Source: Zygnema cylindricum
Lineage: Eukaryota; Streptophyta; Zygnematophyceae; Zygnematales; Zygnemataceae
Assembly (NCBI GenBank): GCA_037447655.1
Contig: JBBHKE010003374.1
Span: forward strand, 119,292 to 183,291
DNA: 64,000 bases
Reading direction: 5' to 3'
In this document: in pieces, positions 56,838 to 64,000 of the stretch
How positions within the stretch are numbered: position 1 is the first letter of the stretch
How the letters are laid out: each line of letters opens with the position of its first letter
Program-made: the position numbers and the translations under genes
Notes under the pieces: generated by a model
Databases searched by the model: none
What the model saw: only the letters and a program-made list of their open reading frames with translations
Told to the model about the DNA's origin: nothing

Positions 56838-57087
56838 GAACCGGGGGCTGTTTTACACCGATAATGAGTCCACAAGAAGACAAATCATCTGACAGCTGGC
56901 AGCCCGCCTCTAAATACTGTAGATCGGTGTGGATCCTTTTGGACGACGGCTGTATAATAATACGAATACTATTTTGTCCTTTCTGAGAGCGAAGGAGACG
57001 GGAGCAGTGGGAGGGAGTGAGAGGTGCTCGCCTCTCCCACGGAGACCGAGCCTCTCTTAAAATCCCTATAACTCCATTTCCTTCCAT
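33748..57087 (-). CDS. LKR/SDH: Lysine-ketoglutarate reductase/saccharopine dehydrogenase, bifunctional (3' end not found)
   Basis: This enzyme breaks down lysine. LKR joins lysine and 2-oxoglutarate to saccharopine with NADPH; SDH splits saccharopine to 2-aminoadipate semialdehyde and glutamate. Twenty-one exons with GT-AG borders join in phase into 3174 nt, 1058 codons from ATG at 57087. The fused layout and wording ([43 protein letters not shown]) match plant LKR/SDH, usually about 1060 residues. About 90 residues of the SDH C-terminus are missing: after the last donor (GTAAAC at 33747) no matching exon was found down to 26 kb. Either a very long intron holds it, or the 28.7-33.7 kb insertions have cut the gene. 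The total already reaches usual length because exon 13 carries a long extra linker. Tryptophans use TGG throughout. Confidence 0.9.
34648..35206 (-). repeat. LKR/SDH intron 19 with CT tract next to the donor
   Basis: The donor GTGGGA at 35206 is followed within 10 nt (in transcript direction) by a CT-rich microsatellite at about 35080-35195. Poly-A/G-rich DNA on the + strand fills the rest. Open frames here are low-complexity. Confidence 0.7.
35366..36071 (-). other. LKR/SDH intron 18
   Basis: AT-rich non-coding DNA with A-runs near 35370-35450 and nothing else recognisable. Confidence 0.6.
36150..36330 (-). repeat. Acceptor-like 20-22-bp repeats at the end of intron 17
   Basis: Seven or more units of the type ACATCTAAATAAGACAAAAA on the + strand end at the exon 18 acceptor. 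Read with the gene, each unit is TTTTTGTCTTATTTAG followed by ATGT, very like the real acceptor TTGTCTTATTCAG. More units lie at 37553-37592. Confidence 0.65.
36740..37200. repeat. Two-copy tandem repeat of about 230 bp in intron 17
   Basis: The block GTTAGAA(G/A)AGTAGTCTTTGAT ... AATATCGAAATTCAGAATT ... GCAGTCTGTC ... GATTTC occurs near 36743-36900 and again near 36971-37130, with moderate divergence. Confidence 0.65.
38100..41350. repeat. 3.25-kb telomere-like repeat block inside intron 16
   Basis: On the + strand this block is almost entirely degenerate T(3-6)AGGG units, with TTTAGGG, TTTTAGGG and TTTTTAGGG all common. It lies wholly within intron 16 (38085-41635), so the transcript reads CCCTAAA-type repeats. 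Higher-order repeats occur: a segment with TTTTGAGGTGTTTTAGTTTT returns at about 39640, 39730, 39890, 39965, 40180, 40255 and 40315. A non-repeat island lies at 40590-40740. TTTAGGG is the plant telomere unit and TTTTAGGG that of Chlamydomonas. Confidence 0.9.
41754..42060 (-). repeat. Intron 15 with duplicated exon 16 border
   Basis: The exon 16 acceptor and about 55 bases of coding sequence (LKRH...[10 protein letters not shown]) are repeated upstream, with the pseudo-exon starting at 41989, 236 bp from the real start (41753). The copy is about 90% alike and runs into G/T-rich repeat DNA. Confidence 0.85.
42525..42811 (-). repeat. Intron 14 with duplicated exon 15 border and CT tract
   Basis: The acceptor TGCAG plus GCTGACGTGGTTGTCAG of exon 15 (start 42524) is repeated with its pseudo-exon start at 42682. 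A CT/GA microsatellite (42556-42666) lies between the two copies. Confidence 0.88.
43795..44160. repeat. TTCCAATTTCAATT low-complexity array in intron 12
   Basis: Degenerate 6- and 12-bp units of TTCAAT/TTCCAA on the + strand. No coding value is seen. Confidence 0.7.
44428..47696. mobile_element. 3.27-kb foldback mariner/Stowaway-like element in intron 12
   Basis: The ends are CTCCCATCCCTCACTATCC and the near complement GGATAGTGCGGGATGGGAG, flanked by TA on both sides (44426-44427, 47697-47698). CTCC-type ends with TA target duplication are typical of Stowaway/Tc1-mariner. The arms are long inverted copies around a centre near 46210: the stretch 45290-46170 is matched in reverse at 46260-47160, and pyrimidine/purine blocks mirror each other further out. 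Open frames at 45415-46089 and 46265-47139 are the two arms, with no transposase motifs. Confidence 0.7.
47921..48597 (-). repeat. Intron 11 with three decoy copies of the exon 12 acceptor
   Basis: The real border CCAG/GTGTCACTCGAC starts exon 12 at 47920. Related borders start at 48128, 48260 (CCAG/GTGTCGCTCGATGGC) and 48475 (CCAG/GTGTCCCTCAGCGG). T-rich and A-rich runs and an AT/GT microsatellite (47980-48030) fill the spaces. Confidence 0.85.
48656..49649 (-). repeat. Intron 10: duplicated exon 10 donor, (AT)n and GA tracts
   Basis: The exon 10 end with donor GTTAGG (exon end 49650) has a copy whose pseudo-exon end is 49460 (donor GTTAGC); it still spells a version of [10 protein letters not shown] but with a stop. 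GA microsatellites (49500-49640, 49205-49470) separate and flank them. Poly-A runs and (AT)n at 48810-48842 lie nearer exon 11. Confidence 0.85.
49823..50376 (-). repeat. Intron 9: G-rich purine minisatellite and duplicated exon 10 acceptor
   Basis: The exon 10 acceptor and start (CCAG/TCCACAAAACATTTTGG) recur with pseudo-exon start at 49991, 169 bp upstream of the real 49822. Most of 50017-50218 is (GGGGGA)n on the + strand, and a C-run lies at 50347-50367. The long open frames here are simple-sequence artefacts. Confidence 0.85.
50474..51352 (-). repeat. Intron 8: tandem units carrying the exon 9 acceptor
   Basis: The exon 9 start (CCAG/ATACGACCCCCTAAAAA, 50473) has a close copy starting at 50597 and more diverged ones near 50833 and 50677. 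Each sits in a unit with a GA tract and a TGTCATTTTTAT...ATTTCATTGCA block. GA tracts cover 50690-50755 and 50835-50990. A second small repeat, CTTTTTTTTTTAGGGTTTTTTC...GTCTTTTAGGGAAACATAA, is found twice at 51150-51270. Confidence 0.85.
51550..51760. repeat. Interrupted (AAT)n microsatellite in intron 7
   Basis: Runs of AATAATAAT with single changes lie just upstream (in gene direction) of the exon 8 acceptor. Intron 7 also holds a long GA/CT tract at 51945-52575. Confidence 0.8.
51945..52575. repeat. 630-bp GA-rich minisatellite in intron 7
   Basis: GAGAGGGA-type units form higher-order repeats of about 155 bp; a GGAATAGCGGAAGAGAGGAAG-like block recurs near 52050, 52190 and 52343. Open frames on both strands are low-complexity. 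Confidence 0.85.
53040..53284 (-). repeat. CT tract next to the exon 6 donor
   Basis: The donor GTGTCT at 53284 runs straight into CT-rich microsatellite DNA (gene strand), about 53120-53280. Confidence 0.75.
53460..53900. repeat. TTTCCCAGT/TTTCCAAT array in intron 5
   Basis: A degenerate 8-10-bp tandem array on the + strand, read GAAACTGGGAAA in the transcript. Less regular relatives continue to about 54240 and at 54540-54720. No gene is seen. Confidence 0.75.
55026..55779 (-). repeat. Intron 3: five tandem copies of the exon 3 donor region
   Basis: The real border (GGCCTCGGAGAAC/GTAAAA, exon end 55780) is echoed at about 55597-55634, 55459-55492, 55378-55401 and 55190-55232. Each has most of GGAGAAC/GTAAAATTTCTCTTAC and an (A/G)CTATTACCC tail. 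Units are roughly 100-200 bp. Copies two and three keep a GT donor, so alternative donors are possible. Confidence 0.88.
56113..56841 (-). repeat. Intron 1: three copies of the exon 1 donor region with GA tracts
   Basis: The exon 1 end encoding IIGVKQPP is present at 56842-56866 (used here), 56758-56780 and 56698-56722, with donors GTTCGT, GTTAGA and GTTTGT. (GA)n tracts sit between them (56783-56836 and 56724-56750). Poly-A-rich DNA fills the rest of the intron. Confidence 0.9.
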
Positions 57088-57758
57088 TTCTTTAAAAAGG
57101 GGAAGAAGTTTTTTTAAAAGGGGAAGGAGGAGATTAAAGGAAAGAAGGAGATTAATGGAAAAGAAAGAGATTAATAAAAAATAAGAAGATTAATGGAAAA
57201 GAATGAGATTAATTAAGTGAATCTAAGGTCTAATGAGAAGGAAAGTGAGAGTTTTTCTTTTAGTTTTTGGGGTTTCCTTTGTTTTGTTTGGGTTTTTTAG
57301 TAGAAAGGGAATAGTTTAAGAAGTAAGTATTCGAGCTTTTGCGTGACGAGGATTTGTTTAGTATACATATATATTTTGTATATAGTATTTTTATATATAC
57401 GTATATTTAGTATATATTTTGATTATAATTTATTTTAAGATCAAAACATTAAAAAAATGAAGGTGAGCTTTTCCTAATATGGAAGACAAGTTTTAAAGTG
57501 AGAATCTGAAAGACATGAAAAAATAGTTTTTGGAGAAGAAATTTTCGGCGAGAATCGTCTATACAAAGATACAATACTGGGTACTTTTTTCTTTCTTTTT
57601 ATTGTCTTTTCTGGTGGAAAAAATGGACTTCTTTTAGGAAGCGTGGCACCGCCACCTGCATAAAAAGGGAGGGGGAGAGAGAGAGAGACAGAGAGAGAGA
57701 GGAAAAGAGAGGGAAAGAGCGGGGGAGAGAAAGAGAAGGGGGGAAGAGGGAGAAAGAA

Positions 57759-57814
<56 letters not shown>

Positions 57815-58310
57815 AGACAAATGGGAAAGGAAACGCAGACGGAGAGGGGGAAGGAGAGAGAAAAGAAAGTCAATTATGATGAGGATTGCAATCGCTTCAG
57901 CAATGATTATTGCCTTTTCTCGAATACCTTTGCCATTAAAATTTGTTTTTTTATAACTATTTTCTCATTTTCTCATTCATTTTTTTCCGATGTGTCTGTC
58001 GGTTTGCGATGTACCGTTTTCTATCATGTGATGGAAGTTATAATTATATATGATGAAATAAAATGCATTCTGACATGAAAATAAACAATTAAATTGATTC
58101 CAATGGATTGCATAACAATGGAGAAATATAAAAGATAGTAACTAAACTGATTCTAACGCAGCGGAAAAAAAAAGCAGTTAAAAAAAAAAAGGAAGTGAGC
58201 GTCAAATTGATATTAATGCAATTCTACAATGAATGGGTATAATTTCTAATACAATGTTGTGATATGAAAGCCAACAAAAGTGTGAGGCATGATGATGAAG
58301 GGCAATGTGA
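57088..58310. other. Upstream region of LKR/SDH, no gene recognised
   Basis: It holds AT-rich DNA with TATATA words near 57365-57415 and a GA microsatellite at 57668-57860. A weak exon-like piece on the minus strand (acceptor TGCAG before VAVPRFLKEV, about 57655) has no partner. Promoter elements for LKR/SDH could lie here but none can be fixed. Confidence 0.4.
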
Positions 58311-58314
58311 CGTC

Positions 58315-58650
58315 ATGTGATGTGACGCATGTCAAGCATGTCATGTCAATCACATAAGATAATGTGATGTGACATAATGTGACGTGACATGATGTGATGT
58401 GACATAATTTGACGTGACATGATGTGATGTGACATAATTTGACGTGACATGATGTGATGTGACATAACTTCATGTGACATAATTTGACGTGACATGATGT
58501 GATGTGACACATATGGTATGACATAATTTGACGTGACATGATGTGATGTGACATAATTTGACGTGACGTGATGTGATGTGACATAACTTCATGTGACATA
58601 ATTTGACGTGACATGATGTAATGCGACATAATTTGACGTGAGATAATTCT
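58315..58650. repeat. 30-bp minisatellite
   Basis: About ten units of the type GTGACATAATTTGACGTGACATGATGTGAT lie in a row, with some shortened. The 202-codon minus-strand frame through it (58246-58854) is repeat-derived (CHITSCHVKL). Confidence 0.85.
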
Positions 58651-60353
58651 ATGAATTTGATGTGACATTAGAATTGGAATTGTCATTTTCACCATTTTAT
58701 AGTAAAATATGAAACAACCATCACCATCATCATGATGACATTTTTCATTTGGTAGAATTACGAATGTGAAGTAATTGTGAAACATAAAACAATTGTGGAT
58801 TGTTGTTGCTGTTTTATGCTCCCATTTTTTTTTACTTTCTACATCACATGCCATATGATCATTATAAAATGGATGTCAAACTTGGATTAAATTACGATGC
58901 AATGTGACGTGACGTACACCGTTTATCGTTATTAGCGTCAATGTTTTTTTTGCCATTTTAATCAACTTTCCCAAAACAGAAAAAACAAAAAACAGAAACA
59001 AACAAACAAAATACAATCACACGTACAATGAGCTTGCTGCCTTCATGATGACGTCATTCCGTACACGACATGAGGTTTTTTTCGAACCGATGGAGTCATA
59101 AAACTAAAGTCGCCTGATCGCCAAGCAGAGGAAAAAATGGACATTTGAAAACGAAATTTTCCCTTGTTGGGGTTTTTGAATGGTTGAAAACTTCCGTCCT
59201 AGCAAATGTACGGATCCGCATTTATAGGCGTTCCGTAGGAGCTACAAAAGGTACACCGCCAATCGCTATTAGCGTGTAGGTTTCATTAGCGTATACAAAT
59301 AATTACCGTGGTGTACGCTATTTAAGAATTTGAAAATTTTGGAAAAAATCATACATTCTAATTGTTTGATTATGGTAATTTGGATCTTTGAAAAAACAAA
59401 TGTCGGTCGCAAACATGCTTACACTAATATAAGTTTCCGTACAAAATCTGACAAATCGTACACAAATCGTACATTCACACGGTCGAAACGCGGCTGTCGG
59501 ACGAATATGTGCGAGCGGGATTTTTTACGACCTGGTTTTTTTCCTTTTTAGAACGCACATTCTCATGCGTCCGCGATTACTAAAACTAAGGGTGTGTCCC
59601 CATGTGCATAAGTAAGGGTTTTTTTCTGTCGTTTTCCTGTAAAACTTAGCGTCGTACTGCCGCACATTTGTTCAAGCAATTCCGTACACATATCATTAAT
59701 TAAAACATGTAAACGTTGGTTCAATTCCGTACGCTCAGATCCGTCACGTCACGTCACGTCACATACATGAGAATCTGTACTTTTTCGATGGATCGCTGAA
59801 GATCGTCCAAAACCAACAGTTTGTACATACTTTTGGTAATGTAAAGGATTCTTATTGGATTTTTTTTACACTTAGGATTAGTTTTACCTCAAACCGCCTT
59901 TATAACTTCTCGATTTATCTAATTTTTTTATAGAGTTGTTTAGTCTTCTTTGTAAATTATCAATATCAAAAGACAACTCTACGACAAACCTCTCCTCTCT
60001 TCTTTGATTCTTTGTTTGTCATTTGCTACTTTGTGTTTTGTCTCATTTTGGTCTTTCTTTTTTTTTGCATATTCATCATTTTTTGTTTTTCTTTGTTTTT
60101 CCCTTCCATGGCCTCTCAATCCATAGGTTAAAGGCCTCTTCTTCGATTGTATCAAACTCGGTCTCAAACTTTCTAAAGAAACTTTTCTACGATTGAAAGT
60201 TCGAGATTCAACACCTCTTTTGAAAAGATTTGATGGCACATCAATGGTGTCGTCATAATTCTTCTCCTATCTACACCAACCGCCACCACTTACGCCGTCA
60301 CATAAATTGTTGTCGCTGCATGGAAGGAAAAAGATTTGAGCGCACTTTTGTGA
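58651..60353. other. Non-coding stretch with TIR-element fragments
   Basis: Fragments of the CTACACCGTGAATCG family occur at about 58913 and 59270-59330. The left end of the 6424-7207 family (GGGTGTGTCCCCATGTG) is at 59587-59603, without a right end. A CACGT run (GTCACGTCACGTCACGTCA) is at 59743-59761. Open frames are short and unrecognised. Confidence 0.45.
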
Positions 60354-60541
60354 CTACACCTTGAATCGTTATTAGCGTATAGAAATTATTAGTGTAAAGA
60401 ATTCTAATTTAGTGCCAGGAGACGTGGCAGATTATGGTCCACGTCCTTAAAGAGTGTAATTTATTATATTTAAGGTATCAATGTCAAAATTTTGGGGTGC
60501 CGATATAGCGTACATAAGGCAAATAACGATTCACGGTGTAG
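60354..60541. mobile_element. Small TIR element, relative of 11910-12133
   Basis: It begins CTACACCTTGAATCGTTATT and ends AACGATTCACGGTGTAG. It is 188 bp and non-coding. Confidence 0.65.
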
Positions 60542-63500
60542 TTCCCTCATTGGAGGACTCGGTGTCACAACCTCCCATGAAACGTGGGCGCTTTTGTGTA
60601 ACGTTTTCGAAACGACCTTGCCGAATTAGCTTGCTTTGCGTAGACAGTTCATTAACATTCAAAATGATTAGAGCGATAGCATGTTAAAATTTATCCAAAT
60701 TGTCCAATTGCTAGCTAAATTGTATCCAAATGTCCAATTTCTAGTTAAATTTTACCCAAAATGTCCAATTGCTAGCTGAATTTTATTGTAAGCTAAATTT
60801 TATCCAAAATGTCTAGTCGCTAGCGGGTCAATTAGAATGTATCAATTATACAAGCAGTCACAGAGATTTTATCAGTGCAATATTAGGCGGATGTCCAACG
60901 CTTTTGACATTTTTGTTAACACAGGAATGAAAAATCTAACCCATGTGACCACTTCAAATTTAACCAATTGGTTAATGTACGGAAAAAAACGATTATCCTT
61001 AAAAAAATGTGACGTGTCAATTGACCGTTCGACATTAACAACTTTCTCTCAAGAAATCTTTTACTGTTGCAAAATTTGTCTTGTTTTGCAAATATTGTAA
61101 AGAACAAGACAACGTTGTGGATACGTGTCCAACATTGGCCAAAAAACAAAAAAAAAAAACCGTACGACTTCGGCTATGCAAACATTGAATCCATCGAACC
61201 CAAATTTAAAAAATCTTGCGAATCTTCATATTCAATGATCCCGTTTTTTGCAATATGTGCAAAAAAGGTCGAAGCAAAAGTGGTTCAAGCACATTGGGTT
61301 TGTTTGCCGACGAATGTTTTTCTTCATGCATTAATCGATTGGTTAAATCTGACGTGGTGACGTGAGTTTGATTATTACTTACTATTCTAATAAAAGCGTT
61401 GAAAGAGTTAGGGAATTTACTATTGTAATAAGTGCGTTGAAAGGGTTGACCTTTTTATCAAATTAGTATAAAAAAATTACTATTTTTCTCTTTTCTCTTT
61501 GTGGTTAATTTTTAGACATGTTTCTCAATCAAGATTGATTCTTGAACATTCGACTTACGATTATTATGCTTTTTTAGAGTTTTTTAGGGTTATGTAAGGT
61601 TTTTTGTAAAAGTGGTAGAGTTTTTATAGTTTTTTAGGAAAATTTTAAGGTTTTTTTATTATTATGATAAAATGGCTGCTGTATAAAAGTGTGATTTTCT
61701 TTATCAACAATGAATTTTTAAGATTTTACATTTTCTAATTCTAACGTGGTTTTTAAAATTTAAAAAAAAGAAAAACAAACAAACAAAAAAAACAAGTTAA
61801 AATATAAGAAAAAAAAAAAAAACAATGAAAAACAAAAAACGAAACAATGCAAAACAAAGAACGAAACGCAAAGTAAAACAAAATCAAAACATCGCAAAAT
61901 AATTTTGTTGGAATTGATCGGTAAACATTTAAACTTTTCTCATTACGACCACTTTGCGGATTTTTTCCAATCTCCAATTGCGACTAATTGAAACAAGGTT
62001 TTTTTAGGGTTTTTGGGTCATAATTTTTTTCACAGGGGAGATTAATTGAAAAATGTGATTCTCAAGATTTAGAATGATTTTCAAAAAATTAGATGTTTTG
62101 ATTTTAAAAAAATGTGATGTTTTTATTTGATATTGATTTTTAACCATTGATTTTTTTTGTGGTCAAAATAGATCATTCTACCAACTTTGATACTCTCGGA
62201 TGTTTGCAATCAAAAACCCTAAAACCTTACAAAAGTCTTAAAAACCCAACAAAAAACCTTGAAAAAAATCCCTAAAACCCTGCAAAAACCTTGGAATGCT
62301 ATAACCTATATATAAGGAGAGAAAAAAAAAATGGAAATTGAAAAATGGAGAGTGAAAAATGGAACTAGAAATTGGAAGTTGATTTTTGGAAGATGATGAA
62401 GAGTAATTTTATGTTTTTTTTTAAGTCGTTTGTTTTTTCTTTAAATGTGTTGCGATTCCGAAACTGTTTCAATAAGTTGTGTATAGATAACTTTTTGAAC
62501 ACATACTAAAATATGTAATTCAATAAGTAAATGTACAAATTAAACCAAATATGTACACCCAGCATAGAATTAGTTTTTACCAACAACAAACAAGTGTAGT
62601 TTTTTTTTATTTGACGAGAAAATTTTGTCCACCACAACAACAGAAAAAAAAAAAAAAAAAAAGAAAGAAACCATGTCATCGATCACCATTCCAATAATCC
62701 ACACTATATTATGTATCTCATATCAACATAAAAACTCTTAGTGCTAATCTACATTATATTACATAATCCCGAATTGAAATCACTAAATTTTATACCCTAA
62801 AGTAATATATTTTTATTATTAGTAATATTATAGTAATTATTTTAATATTTTTTACCGACAGTCCACACTATGGTACATAATCCTAAATTACTATTATAAA
62901 CAAGCATCTAAATCCACACTAAATTTTGTGACATAAAAAACCCTAAAAAATTATGTTACAAGATTTAACAATCCATTTTTGACGAAATTAAAGTATTAGT
63001 CTTTAATCTAGAAAGTATTAACATAAATCTCATATTTTTTCTTTCAAAAGTTTTCACATTTAGCAAAAAAAAATGCCAAATACTAGTGAAATTTATATTT
63101 TTAACTTCTTTTTTTTAAGCCAAAAACTAAGGGTCAAATTTTCGAAGTCGGAGTAATCCAACCAACCATTGGTTTTAAGAAGAAAAAAAACAGTAAAAAA
63201 ATATAAGTGAAAAATAATTGCTACAAACTCATATAATATTCTCATGGGTGCCTAGTACATATTGGGATCATATTCTCTTGAAATTTGTTTTGCAATTTGT
63301 TTCGTATTTTATTTTATTTTTCCGTAATTTTGTGATATCAACTTTTAAATTAATTTCTCCAAAAGATCATTTCGCAAAGTTGATTTGTGTTTACAATATT
63401 TCTTTATGTCGTATTTTTTTTTTTTAATTTCCTTCATATAGTTTAGTAATTGTTTTCGCATTCAATATTTCACAATATTTTCCCATAATTTGTTTTACTA

Positions 63501-64000
63501 GAACCCCCCTTTCTCTCTCTCTCCCTCTCCCTCTTAACCTTTCCCACTTACTCCCCCTCTCTCTCTCCTCCTCTTCCCCCCTTTTCTCTCTCACTTTCTT
63601 TGCTCCTCACCCTCCCTCCCTCTCTCTGTCTCTCTATCTTAATATTTTTTTACAAAACATAAAATATTCATGTTCTTCTTTGTTAACCTTTTATTTTATT
63701 TTTTGTGTAAAATGTAATATTCTTTCGTCTCGCTTTTTAGTGAAATAAAAACCGTTGAAAAATGTCGTTCCGTATAATTTTTCGTAAAATACACTTTATA
63801 AACTTTTCCGTGACCTTTTCCGTAACTTTTCCGTAAATTTTTTTTCGTAAAATATTTAATTATTTAAATAAAATTTATTCGTTTGGGCTAGAAAGCGGAG
63901 AAGGGGTTTGGAGAAGAGGCCTTTTTGAGGCATTTTCGGAATTTTTTTTTTTGATTTTTTGGGGTCGAATATTTTTTATCGGTAAACAAAGAAATTGAGA
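60542..64000. other. AT-rich stretch without a recognised gene
   Basis: Contents: repeats of CCAAATGTCCAATTGCTAGC at 60690-60825; short open frames at 60837-61360 with no known domain (frames shift between them); telomere-like words TTTTTTAGGGT near 61575 and inverted AAACCCTAAAACC near 62213-62290; a CT tract at 63508-63640; and TTCCGTAA words at 63755-63850. Nothing else can be supported. Confidence 0.4.

Larger units (their letters stand above)
47780..57087 (-). other. LKR/SDH: LKR half of LKR/SDH: exons 1-12
   Basis: Exons (minus strand, high to low): 57087-56842, 56112-56026, 55909-55780, 55025-54852, 54377-54277, 53392-53285, 52695-52620, 51542-51353, 50473-50377, 49822-49650, 48655-48598, 47920-47780. 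They encode residues 1-527. Residues 1-150 are the alanine-dehydrogenase/PNT-like N-domain ([21 protein letters not shown], then [42 protein letters not shown]). Residues 155-400 contain the dinucleotide-binding part ([20 protein letters not shown]). Residues 400-460 contain [13 protein letters not shown] and HFGDALSPL. Exons 11-12 ([14 protein letters not shown]) lead to the inter-domain region. Several borders have decoy copies in the neighbouring introns. Confidence 0.88.

Noticed and set aside
57600-57660. Exon-like piece VAVPRFLKEV on the minus strand as a 5' exon of LKR/SDH
   Set aside because: It ends in a stop codon and LKR/SDH has a good ATG at 57087 in the expected place. No link was found.
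58315-58650. CRISPR-like array
   Set aside because: The units are contiguous with no spacers, and the context is eukaryotic. It is a minisatellite.
58246-58854. 202-codon frame with CHITSCHV repeats
   Set aside because: Generated by the 30-bp minisatellite, with no independent support.
60837-61360. Overlapping + frames possibly forming a gene
   Set aside because: No known domain, and the frames shift between them. A BED-like finger was considered but the Cys/His spacing is not convincing.

Overview
The window looks like nuclear DNA of a eukaryote, probably of the green lineage (an alga or a plant relative). Protein matches are split into exons with GT-AG introns. The one large gene is a fused lysine-ketoglutarate reductase/saccharopine dehydrogenase (LKR/SDH) whose wording is plant-like, and a 3.3-kb block of TTTAGGG/TTTTAGGG-type repeats sits in one of its introns. 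The rest is rich in plant-style transposons: Ty1/copia, hAT, PIF/Harbinger-like and mariner/Stowaway-like. The species is not recognised, and all splice models come from reading the sequence, not from transcripts.

Layout. 1-7.6 kb: a nest of small terminal-inverted-repeat (TIR) elements, several with clean 3-bp TWA target duplications, plus long perfect hairpins. 8.06-12.35 kb (+): a complete seven-exon gene for a small secreted protein with two WSC-like cysteine-rich domains joined by a proline linker built from three tiny exons (27, 15 and 27 nt). 12.9-14.0 kb: a foldback-like structure. 14.6-25.6 kb: decayed Ty1/copia elements, two on + around a shared LTR and one on -, with an unrelated LTR-like repeat between them. 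25.8-31.8 kb: hAT remnants, a BED-finger/hAT transposase pseudogene and a non-autonomous hAT copy with identical 19-bp TIRs and a perfect 8-bp target duplication. 33.4 kb: a tRNA-like sequence.

33.75-57.09 kb (-): LKR/SDH, 21 exons assembled here with consistent phase (3174 nt, 1058 codons). The last part of the SDH domain was not found. Its introns are inflated by CT/GA microsatellites, telomere-like repeats and a 3.27-kb foldback element. 57.1-64 kb: no gene recognised; a 30-bp minisatellite and more TIR-element remnants.

The most unusual signal is in the LKR/SDH introns. In eight of twenty introns an exon border (donor or acceptor plus adjoining coding bases) is present in two to five tandem copies, normally separated by simple-sequence DNA. 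This looks like intron growth by repeated tandem duplication across splice sites, leaving decoy splice sites beside the real ones.
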